A DNA stretch of 64,000 nt from Blautia sp. MSJ-9 (GTDB taxonomy: Bacteria; Bacillota; Clostridia; Lachnospirales; Lachnospiraceae): the NCBI RefSeq assembly GCF_018919065.1, contig NZ_JAHLQG010000047.1, positions 39,045-103,044 of the forward strand, given 5' to 3'. The first letter of the stretch is position 1; every line of letters starts with the position of its first letter. Under the pieces are notes generated by a model. It was given only the letters and a program-made list of their open reading frames with translations. It made no database searches and was not told the DNA's origin. The position numbers and the translations under genes are program-made. This document shows, piece after piece, positions 37,926 to 47,190 of this stretch.

Positions 37926-38879
37926 ATGAAGTGGAACCGTTTTACAGTAAAAACGAAAACAGAAGCAGAAGATATCGTCATCAGCACACTCGCAGAAGTC
38001 GGCATTGAAGGTGTAGAAATCCAGGACAAACAGCCTCTGACAGAGGAAGACAAAGCTCAGATGTTTGTAGACATTATGCCGGAAGGTCCTGCAGATGATG
38101 GCCTTGCGTATCTGAACTTCTATCTGGAAGAAGATGCAGACAAAGAAGCAATCCTGAAAGATGTTCGTGAAGCATTAGATGATCTGAAGAATTTTATGGA
38201 CATTGGAGAAGCTACCATCGAAGAATCCCAGACAGAGGATAAGGACTGGATCAACAACTGGAAACAGTATTTCCATCAGTTCTATGTAGACGATATTCTT
38301 ATCGTACCGTCATGGGAAGAAGTAAAAGCAGAAGATAAGGACAAAATGATTCTCCACATTGATCCGGGTACAGCTTTCGGAACAGGTATGCATGAGACGA
38401 CTCAGCTTGTAATCCGTCAGTTAAAGAAATATGTAACACCGGATACAGAGATGCTTGATGTAGGAACTGGCAGCGGTATTCTTGGCATTGTTGCCCTGAA
38501 ACTTGGCGCAAAACATGTTCTGGGAACAGACCTTGACCCATGCGCAATTCCGGCGGTTGCAGAGAACAAAGAAGCAAACCAGATCGCAGATGAAAGCTTT
38601 GATATGGTGATCGGAAACATCATTGATGACAAAGCAATCCAGGATCAGGCAGGATATGAGAAATACGATATCGTAACAGCTAATATCCTTGCTGATGTTC
38701 TGATCCCGCTGACTCCTGTAATTGTAAATCAGATGAAGAAAGGCGCTTACTACATCACTTCCGGTATTCTTGACGTGAAAGAAGAAGTTGTGGTAGAGGC
38801 AGTAAAAGCGGCAGGCCTGACAGTCGTAGAAGTGACACATCAGGGCGAGTGGGTTTCCGTAACAGCAAGAAAGGACTGA
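37926..38879 (+). CDS. prmA: Ribosomal protein L11 methyltransferase
   Basis: A 317-residue SAM-dependent methyltransferase. The N-terminal substrate domain (1-120) is acidic. The Rossmann domain shows HIDPGTAFGTGMHETT, LDVGTGSGILGIVALKLGA and IVTANILADVL. It trimethylates ribosomal protein L11. It is followed four bases later by rsmE, the usual pair in Clostridia and Bacilli. Confidence 0.95.
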   Translation: MKWNRFTVKTKTEAEDIVISTLAEVGIEGVEIQDKQPLTEEDKAQMFVDIMPEGPADDGLAYLNFYLEEDADKEAILKDVREALDDLKNFMDIGEATIEESQTEDKDWINNWKQYFHQFYVDDILIVPSWEEVKAEDKDKMILHIDPGTAFGTGMHETTQLVIRQLKKYVTPDTEMLDVGTGSGILGIVALKLGAKHVLGTDLDPCAIPAVAENKEANQIADESFDMVIGNIIDDKAIQDQAGYEKYDIVTANILADVLIPLTPVIVNQMKKGAYYITSGILDVKEEVVVEAVKAAGLTVVEVTHQGEWVSVTARKD

Positions 38880-38883
38880 TCCT

Positions 38884-39630
38884 ATGCAGCGTTTTTTTGT
38901 GGAACCTTATCAGATTGAGGAAGAGGAACATCGTATCCATATCAATGGGACAGATGTAAATCACATTAAGAATGTTCTTCGTATGAAATGCGGTGAAGAT
39001 GTCTGGATCAGTGATGGTGGAAATAAAGAGTATCATTGCCAGATTGAAGAACTGGGGGAGGATGAAGTACTGCTTCATATCCTTTATGCCCAGGAGCCGG
39101 AATATGAACTGCCGAATAAAATCTATCTCTTTCAGGGATTGCCGAAGGCAGACAAGATGGAACTGATCATCCAGAAAGCAGTAGAGTTGGGAGCTTTTTC
39201 CATAATTCCAGTAGAGACAAAGAGATGTGTGGTAAAACTGGATGCGAAGAAAGCCGCGAAAAAAGTAGCCCGCTGGCAGCAGATTGCAGAGAGTGCAGCA
39301 AAGCAGTCCAAGCGAATGTTGATTCCGGAGATTCATGAAGTAATGACCTATAAACAGGCACTGGAATTTGCAAAACAGTTGGATGTAAAGCTGATTCCGT
39401 ATGAGCTTGCAAAAGGAATGAAAGAAACCAGAGAAATCCTCGGCGAAATCAAACCAGGACAGTCTATCGGCATCTTTATCGGACCAGAAGGCGGATTCGA
39501 GGAAGAGGAGGTAGCAAAAGCACTGGAAGCAGGTGCACATGCAATTACACTTGGAAGACGAATCCTCAGAACTGAGACAGCAGGATTGGCGATTTTGTCA
39601 GTGCTGATGTTCCAACTGGAGAATGAATAA
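38884..39630 (+). CDS. rsmE: 16S rRNA m3U1498 methyltransferase
   Basis: A 248-residue SPOUT methyltransferase. An N-terminal PUA-like domain (1-75) is followed by the knotted catalytic domain with GPEGGFEEEEV and LGRRILRTETAGLAILS. It methylates U1498 of 16S rRNA. Translationally close to prmA. Confidence 0.95.
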   Translation: MQRFFVEPYQIEEEEHRIHINGTDVNHIKNVLRMKCGEDVWISDGGNKEYHCQIEELGEDEVLLHILYAQEPEYELPNKIYLFQGLPKADKMELIIQKAVELGAFSIIPVETKRCVVKLDAKKAAKKVARWQQIAESAAKQSKRMLIPEIHEVMTYKQALEFAKQLDVKLIPYELAKGMKETREILGEIKPGQSIGIFIGPEGGFEEEEVAKALEAGAHAITLGRRILRTETAGLAILSVLMFQLENE

Positions 39631-39840
39631 ATGAGATATTCAGGATGTTAAAAAATACTTATTTCCATCGTCAAAAACAAACTTTAGTGTATTTTATACT
39701 TGTGAAGTGTTGAACTGGTATGAAATGTATTAAAGATGAAGTTTCAATTATTAGGTTTAATATGATTTATATTTAAGACTATAGGGAATAAAGTAATTTA
39801 GAGACATCATGATAATATATAGAAACAAGAGAGAATAAAA
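39631..39840 (+). other. Gap before cysteine desulfurase gene
   Basis: About 210 AT-rich bases. No terminator or promoter of good quality, no coding stretch. Confidence 0.4.
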
Positions 39841-40995
39841 ATGGAAGCATATTTTGATAATTCAGCCACAACCCGCTGCTTCGAAGAAGTAAAGGACATC
39901 GTGGTAAAAACAATGATGGAAGATTTCGGAAACCCATCTGCCATGCACCAAAAAGGTGTAGATGCAGAAAGGTATGTCAAAGAATCTGCCACAACACTGG
40001 CCCAGATACTGAAAGTAACAGACAAAGAAATCCTGTTCACTTCCGGCGGAACAGAGTCCAATAACCTAGCTCTGATCGGTGGTGCACTTGCCAATAAACG
40101 AAGCGGCAATCACATCATCACAACTGCAGTAGAACATGCCGCAGTCAGCCAGCCGGTAGCCTTTCTTCAGGAACAGGAATTTGAAGTAACTATTCTTCCT
40201 GTAGATGAGCAGGGCGTTGTAAAGCTTGATGCACTGGAGAAGGCATTAAGACCGGATACTATTCTCGTATCTACAATGATGGTAAATAATGAGACTGGTG
40301 CAGTTATGCCTGTAGAGAAAATCGGTGCCATGATCCAGGAGAAGTGCCCGAAAGCACTGTATCATGTAGATGCAATTCAGGCATTTGGCAAATACCGCAT
40401 TTATCCGAAGAAATGGAACATCCATCTCCTTTCCGTCAGCTCACATAAGATCCACGGACCGAAGGGAGTAGGATTCCTGTACATCAACAGCAAAGCAAAA
40501 GTGCAGCCGCTGATTCTTGGCGGCGGCCAGCAGAACGGCATGCGTTCCGGAACAGACAACGTACCGGGAATCGCAGGACTTGGCGTTGCTGCAAAGATGA
40601 TGTACCAGAACTTTGACGAGAAAGTAGAACATCTCTACCAGCTGAAAGAACGCATGGCAGAGGGACTTTCAAAGATTGATGACGTAGTGATCAACGGAAT
40701 GCCTGTAAGAGAGGGCGCACCGCATATCTTAAGCGTCAGCTTTCTGGGAATCAGAAGCGAGGTATTGCTTCATACCTTAGAGGACAGAAACATTTACGTA
40801 TCAGCAGGAAGCGCATGCTCCAGCCATAAGAGAAAACCAAGCGCAACACTTTCCGCAATGGGAATGAGCAATGCACAGATCGAGAACACTGTACGTATCA
40901 GCTTCTCAGAGGAGAATACATTCGAAGAAGTTGACTACTGCCTGGAAGTTCTGAACGAAGTACTGCCGATGCTGAAACGCTATGCACGCAGATAA
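39841..40995 (+). CDS. Cysteine desulfurase (NifS/IscS-like)
   Basis: A 384-residue PLP enzyme. Lys203 in SSHKIHGPKG binds PLP and Cys326 in SAGSACSSHKRKPSA is the sulfur-carrying cysteine on the mobile loop. It passes persulfide sulfur from cysteine to partner proteins. Because thiI follows 27 bases later, the partner here is expected to be ThiI (like NifZ-ThiI of Bacillus), for 4-thiouridine in tRNA, rather than an Fe-S scaffold. Confidence 0.93.
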   Translation: MEAYFDNSATTRCFEEVKDIVVKTMMEDFGNPSAMHQKGVDAERYVKESATTLAQILKVTDKEILFTSGGTESNNLALIGGALANKRSGNHIITTAVEHAAVSQPVAFLQEQEFEVTILPVDEQGVVKLDALEKALRPDTILVSTMMVNNETGAVMPVEKIGAMIQEKCPKALYHVDAIQAFGKYRIYPKKWNIHLLSVSSHKIHGPKGVGFLYINSKAKVQPLILGGGQQNGMRSGTDNVPGIAGLGVAAKMMYQNFDEKVEHLYQLKERMAEGLSKIDDVVINGMPVREGAPHILSVSFLGIRSEVLLHTLEDRNIYVSAGSACSSHKRKPSATLSAMGMSNAQIENTVRISFSEENTFEEVDYCLEVLNEVLPMLKRYARR

Positions 40996-41022
40996 TGATT
41001 AAAATGAGAGAAGGAGAAACAA

Positions 41023-42204
41023 ATGATATTCCACGCATTTTTAATAAAATACGCTGAAATCGCTATCAAGGGAAAGAACAGATACATCTTTGAAGATGCC
41101 CTTGTAAAGCAGATGAACATTGCCCTTTCCAAAGTAGAGGGAGAATTTGAAGTAAAGAAAGAACAGGGAAGAATCTATGTATTCTGCCCGGAGCAGTATG
41201 ACTATGATGAAACTGTAGAAGCCTTGCAGCATGTATTCGGTATTGTTGGAATCTGCCCTGTAGTGATCTACGAAGATCAGGGATTCGAGCAGATGGCAAA
41301 GGACGTAGTTTCCTACATGAAGAACTGCCATCCGAACTACGACGGAAGTTTCAAAGTATATACAAGAAGAGCAAAGAAATCTTATCCGATCACATCCATG
41401 GAAGTTAGTGCAGAACTTGGCGGTCGTATCCTGGATGAGTTTCCGGATGCAAGCGTAGATGTACATGAACCGGACCTGACTCTTTCAGTAGAAATCCGTG
41501 ACAAGATCTATGTATATTCCCAGACCATCAAAGGCGCAGGCGGAATGCCAATCGGTACAAATGGAAAAGCCATGCTTCTCCTTTCCGGCGGAATCGACAG
41601 CCCGGTAGCTGGTTACATGATCGCAAAACGTGGTGTTAAGATTGATGCCGTATACTTCCATGCTCCGCCATACACAAGCGAAAGAGCAAAACAGAAAGTT
41701 GTAGACCTGGCAAAACAGGTAGCAAAATACAGTGGACCGATCCGTCTCCATGTGGTAAACTTCACAGATATCCAGCTTTACATCTATGACCAGTGTCCAC
41801 ATGACGAGCTGACTATCATCATGCGCCGTTACATGATGCGTATTGCAGAACATTTTGCAAAAGAAAGCAAATGCCTTGGCCTGATCACAGGAGAAAGCAT
41901 CGGCCAGGTTGCCAGCCAGACCTTACAGAGCCTTGCAGCCACCAACGAAGTCTGCACCCTTCCTGTATACCGCCCGGTTATCGGCTTCGATAAACAGGAA
42001 ATCGTTGAAAGATCCTGGGAGATCGGAACCTACGAGACATCCATCCAGCCATTCGAAGACTGCTGTACCATCTTCGTAGCCAAACACCCGGTTACCAAAC
42101 CAAACCTGAATGTAATCCACCGTTCTGAAACTAAACTGGAAGAAAAGATTGACGAACTGATGAAGACAGCACTGGAGACTGTTGAGATTATTGAAGTTGA
42201 ATAA
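41023..42204 (+). CDS. thiI: tRNA 4-thiouridine synthetase ThiI
   Basis: A 393-residue enzyme: N-terminal ferredoxin-like and THUMP domains (1-165) and a PP-loop pyrophosphatase domain (LLSGGIDSPVAGYM, about residue 185). It ends before the rhodanese domain found in E. coli ThiI, as is normal for Firmicutes, which rely on the neighbouring desulfurase. It makes s4U8 in tRNA. Start ATG with AGAAGGAG upstream. Confidence 0.95.
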   Translation: MIFHAFLIKYAEIAIKGKNRYIFEDALVKQMNIALSKVEGEFEVKKEQGRIYVFCPEQYDYDETVEALQHVFGIVGICPVVIYEDQGFEQMAKDVVSYMKNCHPNYDGSFKVYTRRAKKSYPITSMEVSAELGGRILDEFPDASVDVHEPDLTLSVEIRDKIYVYSQTIKGAGGMPIGTNGKAMLLLSGGIDSPVAGYMIAKRGVKIDAVYFHAPPYTSERAKQKVVDLAKQVAKYSGPIRLHVVNFTDIQLYIYDQCPHDELTIIMRRYMMRIAEHFAKESKCLGLITGESIGQVASQTLQSLAATNEVCTLPVYRPVIGFDKQEIVERSWEIGTYETSIQPFEDCCTIFVAKHPVTKPNLNVIHRSETKLEEKIDELMKTALETVEIIEVE

Positions 42205-42298
42205 TCCACACAATCACAAGTCACCAGTATTTATGCGTGGTACAAACAAATTTGCTTAGTGCTTGGCGACAAAATGGCAACATTTTGTGATTATTCAA
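42196..42298. repeat. Inverted repeat at the thiI stop codon
   Basis: TTGAATAATC (42196-42205, containing the thiI stop) and its exact complement (42289-42298) enclose about 80 bases, including the inner hairpin ACAAAATG/CATTTTGT (42269-42288). Function unclear; could be a small mobile repeat or an mRNA 3' structure. Confidence 0.5.
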
Positions 42299-42335
42299 AA
42301 GATAAAAATTTTATTTCTTAACGTACATAAAGAAG

Positions 42336-42382
42336 CCTTACTGATTTTCAGAAGTAAAAAACTGAATATCGGTAAGGTTTTT
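42336..42382 (+). terminator. Terminator of the desulfurase-thiI operon
   Basis: CCTTACTGATTTTCAG and CTGAATATCGGTAAGG pair over 16 bp with two weak positions, followed by five Ts. Confidence 0.7.
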
Positions 42383-42553
42383 CTTTTCTTTCTTTTTCTT
42401 ATCAAATAAAGCCTGTACAAGGTAATCACTCAATTTCTGAGAAGGCACTTTGGCATGTCTCTGGTAGATATTTAGTTCCGGGTACTTATATCTCCATTCA
42501 TCATATTCTTTTTTGCTGATTTCACCGTTTTCCAGTTTGTCAGCCTGCTCCAT
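42338..42553 (-). pseudogene. Short gene remnant of unknown family
   Basis: A 71-codon minus-strand frame, charged, containing NGEISKKEYDEWRYKYPEL. It looks like the C-terminal end of a larger mobile-element protein and overlaps the terminator of the thiI operon. I cannot assign it firmly. Confidence 0.3.
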
Positions 42554-42720
42554 TCATGCACGAAGCATTTGATTTACAAAGGCGCTGGGAACAGATACGG
42601 AACGGTCAAGATAGAGATAAGGTTGTCCGCTTACTGCTGTCAGAAAGAGATACAACCATAACATTATTATGTGAAAGAGTAAATGCCTACTATGCGAGAG
42701 TAAATTCTATCGGCTAATGG

Positions 42721-43178
42721 GTGGCGGAATTAAAAAATTCATTTCAGGAGTTTGCTGAACAAGCCGGAGTGGATTGAAATTTTGGTATTAGAATGATAAA
42801 ATATTGTTAAATTTTAGCAAACAAGCATCTCAGCTTGAACAAAAAATCACCCTTGTCGAAGAACTTCGGACAAAACTTATAGCAGATGTAGTTACAGGTC
42901 AGGTAGATGTCAGGGATGTCAAGATTCCTACATATGAAACGGACATAATTGATTTTGTGGCAGACTGCAGACGAGGAATTGAACATAGTTATGACATTGT
43001 GGAAGAACCTATGGCAGACAATCAAATCTGGAACTTTGTGGAAGGATTCATTGATGGAAGAATCCCAAGAGATGCATTCTGGGGGTTGGTAAGATTTAAT
43101 TATCCTACCCATCAGATTGTGTTCTGTACAGAAGCAGCACTGAAAACATTGACTTTTGAAGGGAGTGAGACATTATGA
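42721..43178 (+). pseudogene. HsdS debris fused to a DUF3990-like tail
   Basis: 42721-42777 encodes ELKNSFQEFAEQAGVD and stops; this resembles the conserved spacer of type I restriction specificity subunits. The frame 42804-43178 begins SKQASQLEQKITLVEELRTK and LIADVVTGQVDVRD, the C-terminal conserved helix of HsdS, then changes at about residue 45 into an unrelated part (DCRRGIEHSYDIVEEPMADN and HQIVFCTEAALKTLTFEGSE) that I associate with the end of DUF3990 proteins. Both parents are truncated. The family of the second half is from memory and needs checking. Confidence 0.5.
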
Positions 43179-43645
43179 AGAATAAATACTTTCCAGACGA
43201 AGATATAGAATCGAATGATCTTTATTTCGTATGTTATATGATAGAGCGTGTTGCAAGACACATTAAACAGAAAAATAAGTATGTTGTAAATACAATTGGA
43301 CGAGATGGTTTATATCATCTGCTTAGCTGTGCAAATGTATTACATTGCGAAAATCCATTAAAGGTAGAAGAAGACTGGATAAGTGATTATGATTTAAAAA
43401 CTGGAGATTATGATATTACAGCAGTTGACAAAGAGATGGCTTCAATTATTCCTTCACCTTTGGATATGGGAGCTGTATATCAGCGTCTGATAAGAGATAC
43501 ATTAACTTCAAAAGAAGATTTTGTAGAAGGGATAATCAGGGTATATAACAATGAAATCTGTGATGTAATTGACAATTATAACTGTAGTGCATTCTATGAG
43601 CCATCATATGTGATTGCAAGAGCATATCAAAACGGTGGATTCTAA
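43175..43645 (+). CDS. Conserved small protein next to DUF3990-like tail
   Basis: A 156-residue intact protein, start ATG 43175 overlapping the previous stop by four bases, with GAAGGGAGTGAG upstream. It contains the runs DLYFVCYMIERVARHIKQKN and EICDVIDNYNCSAFYEPSYV. No domain with known function is recognised. The overlap suggests that it was coupled to the now truncated upstream gene, perhaps as partner of a toxin-like protein. Confidence 0.55.
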   Translation: MKNKYFPDEDIESNDLYFVCYMIERVARHIKQKNKYVVNTIGRDGLYHLLSCANVLHCENPLKVEEDWISDYDLKTGDYDITAVDKEMASIIPSPLDMGAVYQRLIRDTLTSKEDFVEGIIRVYNNEICDVIDNYNCSAFYEPSYVIARAYQNGGF

Positions 43646-43950
43646 CTGAAAAAGGAGGCGCATTAGTTAATGGCGACAAATATGAAAGAGAATGATTTTG
43701 AAACTATGATTGTAGATGTGGTAAGCCTAAGCTTCAGGAAGGCTTCGAAAAGATGAGCATATTGATACAGTCAGAAGAAGTAAAAAAATTTATTGTTTAT
43801 TACAGGAAAAAGAAGTTTGGTTTAACGCGATGCGGTGAAAATAAAGGTTGTCAAATATTTTCACGACAGTTATAATGGATTGGCGGCAGAAAAAACCGGT
43901 GGCACAAAAAAAGAGGAACTGTTTACCAGTTCCTCAATGACTGCGAAAAA
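43646..43950. other. Debris and terminator before HPr-like gene
   Basis: After 43645 a good ribosome site (AAAGGAGG) leads to MATNMKENDFETMIVDVV, which breaks after about 20 codons; possibly the beginning of a lost restriction gene. The rest holds only the minus-strand terminator at 43906-43935. Confidence 0.35.
43906..43935 (-). terminator. Terminator of the HPr-like gene
   Basis: On the minus strand GAGGAACTG and CAGTTCCTC form a 9-bp stem followed by seven Ts, just after the stop codon. Confidence 0.8.
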
Positions 43951-44187
43951 TTATTCTGTAACGTATTTGCCTACGATTGCCATAACGGTATCAAGAGCAG
44001 CGCCATCAGCGTGGATGTTTAAGTCGATCGGTTTGGATAAATCAAGGCTGAAAATACCCATGATAGATTTTGCGTCGATTACATATCTTCCGGATACTAA
44101 ATCGAAATCGCAGTCGAATTTGCTGATTTCATTAACGAATGCTTTCACTTTATCGATAGAGTTCAGTGAAATTTTAACTGTTTTCAT
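43951..44187 (-). CDS. HPr-like protein without the active histidine
   Basis: A 78-residue HPr-fold protein. The region around the regulatory serine is well kept (DAKSIMGIFSLDL, Ser41, matching Ser46 of Bacillus HPr), but the segment that should read GIHARPA is replaced by SIDKVKA, so the histidine phosphorylated by enzyme I is missing. This resembles Crh, which keeps only the serine. A regulatory and not a sugar-transport role is therefore likely. Single-gene unit with a strong ribosome site (GGGAGG) and its own terminator. Confidence 0.8.
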   Translation of the reverse strand: MKTVKISLNSIDKVKAFVNEISKFDCDFDLVSGRYVIDAKSIMGIFSLDLSKPIDLNIHADGAALDTVMAIVGKYVTE

Positions 44188-44512
44188 TATGAGAACCTCC
44201 CTTAATAATAGTTATTTGCTGACCTAATAGCCTGTCAGCTTACAGTTTTCATCTTAACGGCAGCAGTCATAAAAGTCAAGGTGAAAACGGATAAAATTTC
44301 CAGAAAGATTTAGTGAAAATGTAGAACAGTGCTAAAATATCAGACTGTTTTGTAGAAAATGAACAATAACTAAAGCAAAAACAAAATCTATTCTGTAAGC
44401 ATATAAGTTTCCAAAATGTCAGCATGTATACAAAGTCCAGACTACAGAAAATGAGTATGCAAGTATAGAATATAAAAACAGAAAAAACAGAAAAACTAAT
44501 TAGGAGGAAAGA
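44188..44512. other. Divergent gap HPr-like / mtaB
   Basis: About 325 AT-rich bases that must hold the promoters of both divergent genes. No consensus boxes, repeats or coding stretches stand out. Confidence 0.4.
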
Positions 44513-45844
44513 ATGGGAAAAAAAGTTGCACTTCACAACTTAGGCTGTAAAGTAAACGCCTATGAAGTAGAAGCCATGCAGCAGCTCCTGGAAGAGGCAG
44601 GCTACGAGATCGTACCTTTTGAGCCAGGCGCTGATGTATATTTAATTAATACCTGTACAGTGACCAACATTGCAGATCGTAAATCAAGACAGATGCTGCA
44701 CAAGGCAAAGAAAATGAACCCGGATGCTATCGTAATTGCAGCAGGCTGTTATGTGCAGACTGACGAGGGCAAGCTGGACAAGGACGAGGCAGTAGACCTG
44801 ATCCTTGGAAATAACCAGAAGGGAAATATTGTTCAGGTACTTGAGGAATATGAGCAACAGCACACCAAACAGAAACATGTGCTTAAGATCAATCAGACAA
44901 AAGAATATGAAGAACTGGCGATCGACCATACTGCAGAGCATGTACGTGCATATATTAAAGTTCAGGACGGCTGCAATCAGTTCTGTACCTATTGTATCAT
45001 TCCTTACGCAAGAGGCCGTGTCAGAAGCCGTAAGATCGCACATGTAATGGATGAGGTCCGTGCACTTGCGGCTAAGGGATACAAAGAAGTAGTTCTGACA
45101 GGAATCCACTTGAGCTCTTATGGAGTAGATTTCCCGGCAGAAGAGAAAGAAACACTGCTGTCTCTGATCCAGGCAGTTCATGAAGTTGAGGGAATTGAAA
45201 GAATCCGTCTTGGCTCCCTGGAACCGGGAATCATCACCGAGGAATTTGCAAAGAGCATCGCTGCATTGCCGAAAATGTGCCCGCATTTCCATCTGTCTCT
45301 GCAGAGCGGATGCGACATCACTTTGGAGAGAATGAACCGCAGGTACAGAAGCGTAGAATACGCAGAGAAATGTGAACTTCTGAGAAAATATCTGGGAAAT
45401 CCTGCACTTACCACAGATGTGATCGTTGGTTTCCCGATGGAAACAGAGGAAGATTTCCAGGCTTCTTATAATTTTGTAGAGGGCATTCACTTCTACGAAA
45501 CCCACATTTTCAAATATTCCCGCCGTCACGGCACAAAAGCAGCAGCTATGTCCGGACAGCTTACAGAAGCACAGAAAGCTGTCAGAAGCGACAAGATGCT
45601 TGCTTTAAATGAACAGCATGCAAAAGAATATGAGAAATCCATGCTCGGCAGTGAACTGAAAGTACTTCTGGAGGAAGTAGTAGAAATTAACGGAGAACAG
45701 TGGTATATCGGTCACAGCATGGAATATATTAAAACAGCAGTAAAGAAACAGGACAATTACGGTGTGAATGACATCGTTACTGTAAAAGCGGAAGAATTCC
45801 TGGAAGAGCATACATTGACAGGTGAGGTTCTGGGAGTAGAATAA
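44513..45844 (+). CDS. mtaB: tRNA t6A37 methylthiotransferase MtaB
   Basis: A 443-residue radical-SAM methylthiotransferase. The N-terminal UPF0004 domain (LGCKVNAYEVEAM, INTCTVT, AAGCYVQTD) binds one Fe-S cluster, the radical-SAM motif CNQFCTYC is near residue 154, and a TRAM domain closes the protein (about 375-443). It converts t6A to ms2t6A at position 37 of tRNA. The LGCKVN start and length identify MtaB rather than MiaB or RimO. Ribosome site AGGAGG. Confidence 0.93.
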   Translation: MGKKVALHNLGCKVNAYEVEAMQQLLEEAGYEIVPFEPGADVYLINTCTVTNIADRKSRQMLHKAKKMNPDAIVIAAGCYVQTDEGKLDKDEAVDLILGNNQKGNIVQVLEEYEQQHTKQKHVLKINQTKEYEELAIDHTAEHVRAYIKVQDGCNQFCTYCIIPYARGRVRSRKIAHVMDEVRALAAKGYKEVVLTGIHLSSYGVDFPAEEKETLLSLIQAVHEVEGIERIRLGSLEPGIITEEFAKSIAALPKMCPHFHLSLQSGCDITLERMNRRYRSVEYAEKCELLRKYLGNPALTTDVIVGFPMETEEDFQASYNFVEGIHFYETHIFKYSRRHGTKAAAMSGQLTEAQKAVRSDKMLALNEQHAKEYEKSMLGSELKVLLEEVVEINGEQWYIGHSMEYIKTAVKKQDNYGVNDIVTVKAEEFLEEHTLTGEVLGVE

Positions 45845-45895
45845 ATTTTTTAGAAAATTATACTGTTGGTTCTCGAATAATAATGAATGTTTGTG

Positions 45896-45953
45896 TTACT
45901 GTTTACTGGTGATATCCAGCGAAGTGTGTTGCTGGGCACAGAGTGAACAGTAA
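45896..45953. repeat. Modular dispersed repeat, short form
   Basis: TTACTGTTTACT (45896-45907) and AGTGAACAGTAA (45942-45953) enclose 34 bases. The right 35 bases match the complement of the start of the long form at 31565 with four or five differences; the middle modules are missing. Confidence 0.6.
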
Positions 45954-46052
45954 TATGTTTGTAAGTAGTGGAAGAGTCAGCAGTAAATTTGGGTTGCACA
46001 ATACGTGGAATTATATTAAAATATAGAAGAATATATGTGTATTGTATACGAA

Positions 46053-46092
46053 ATAACTATTCAGTAATGACAATTTCGCACTGAACAGTTAT
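46053..46092. repeat. Inverted repeat upstream of ireB
   Basis: ATAACTATTCAGT (46053-46065) and ACTGAACAGTTAT (46080-46092), one mismatch, 14-base loop. Arms resemble those of the dnaK-dnaJ hairpin. No promoter was recognised in the rest of this 360-base gap. Confidence 0.55.
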
Positions 46093-46207
46093 CATACGAA
46101 ACTTGCAATACATAGCAAAGTGAAAAATTATTGAAAATAGCATCATAACAGCAGATGCAACAATTAAAAGACTTTGCAACAATAAATCAGGTAAGGACGT
46201 GAATAAA

Positions 46208-46480
46208 ATGGCAGAGAACAATCTGGGTAATACCCAATATTTCAGAACAAAACCAGACCAGGAACTTCAGGTAAAAGAAGTGCTGGATCTCGTTTACACA
46301 GCAATGGATGAGAAAGGCTACAATCCGGTCAATCAGATCGTCGGATATATTATGTCCGGTGACCCGACATACATCACCAGTCATAAAGGCGCAAGAAGCA
46401 TGATCATGAAAGTAGAGCGCGACGAACTGGTAGAGGAACTTTTAAACGAGTATATTAAGAACAAATCCTGGGAACGCTGA
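46208..46480 (+). CDS. ireB: IreB-family regulatory phosphoprotein
   Basis: A 90-residue protein of the UPF0297/IreB family ([40 protein letters not shown]). In Enterococcus IreB is phosphorylated on threonine by the IreK kinase and affects cephalosporin tolerance. ATG 46208 is preferred over an in-frame GTG at 46199, which is too close to AAGGA. It is the first gene of the ireB-ruvX-DUF1292-rnjA cluster; ruvX begins one base after its stop. Confidence 0.93.
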   Translation: MAENNLGNTQYFRTKPDQELQVKEVLDLVYTAMDEKGYNPVNQIVGYIMSGDPTYITSHKGARSMIMKVERDELVEELLNEYIKNKSWER

Positions 46481-46481
46481 T

Positions 46482-46904
46482 ATGAGAATCCTGGGATTAG
46501 ATTATGGCTCAAAAACAGTCGGTGTAGCCATCAGCGATCCGCTTGGGCTTACCGCACAGGGTATAGAGACAATCTGGCGTAAACAGGAGAACCACCTGCG
46601 CCAGACACTTGCCCGTATCGAAGAACTTGTTTCGGAATATCACGTGGAGAAGATCGTGCTTGGATATCCGAAGAACATGAATAATACGATTGGGGAACGT
46701 GCCCAGAAATCACTGGAATTCAAAGAGATGCTGGAGAGACGCACAGGTCTTGAAGTGATTATGTGGGACGAGCGTCTGACTACAGTAGAAGCCAATCGTA
46801 CTTTAATGGAAGCCAGTGTGCGCAGAGAGAACCGTAAGCAGTATCTGGATCAGCTGGCTGCTGTTTTTATTTTACAGGGATATCTGGATTCCCTGTCCTG
46901 TTAG
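46482..46904 (+). CDS. ruvX: Holliday junction resolvase-like RuvX
   Basis: A 140-residue YqgF/RuvX protein with an RNase H fold: [17 protein letters not shown] at the start, [13 protein letters not shown], and [10 protein letters not shown]. Implicated in pre-16S rRNA 5' processing and as a putative resolvase. Standard place between ireB and DUF1292. Confidence 0.95.
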   Translation: MRILGLDYGSKTVGVAISDPLGLTAQGIETIWRKQENHLRQTLARIEELVSEYHVEKIVLGYPKNMNNTIGERAQKSLEFKEMLERRTGLEVIMWDERLTTVEANRTLMEASVRRENRKQYLDQLAAVFILQGYLDSLSC

Positions 46905-46916
46905 GAGAATAAACAA

Positions 46917-47174
46917 ATGGAAAAAATCAAATTTCAGCTCGAGGACGGAACAGTAGCGGAGTTTTATGTAGAAGAGCAGACCAGGATCGGAGGAACGGCT
47001 TATCTTCTGGTATCTGACTCTATGGACGATGAGGCGACGGCCTATATTTTTAAAGATGTGTCAGAGGATGACAGTCAGGAAGCCTGCTATGAGATGGTCG
47101 AGGACGAGGACGAACTGCAGGCAGTTTTTAAAGTATTTGAACAGATGTTAGATGACGTAGACCTTGAAATGTAG
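46917..47174 (+). CDS. DUF1292 protein
   Basis: An 85-residue acidic protein of the DUF1292 family (QLEDGTVAEFYVEEQTRIGG, YLLVSDSM, then a glutamate-rich tail). Function unknown; it is commonly found after ruvX in Firmicutes. Confidence 0.85.
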   Translation: MEKIKFQLEDGTVAEFYVEEQTRIGGTAYLLVSDSMDDEATAYIFKDVSEDDSQEACYEMVEDEDELQAVFKVFEQMLDDVDLEM

Positions 47175-47190
47175 CGTGGAGGTGTAATGC

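Noticed and set aside
44684..45529. 281-codon minus-strand frame opposite mtaB
   Set aside because: Shadow of a well-supported gene; no family features and no start signal.
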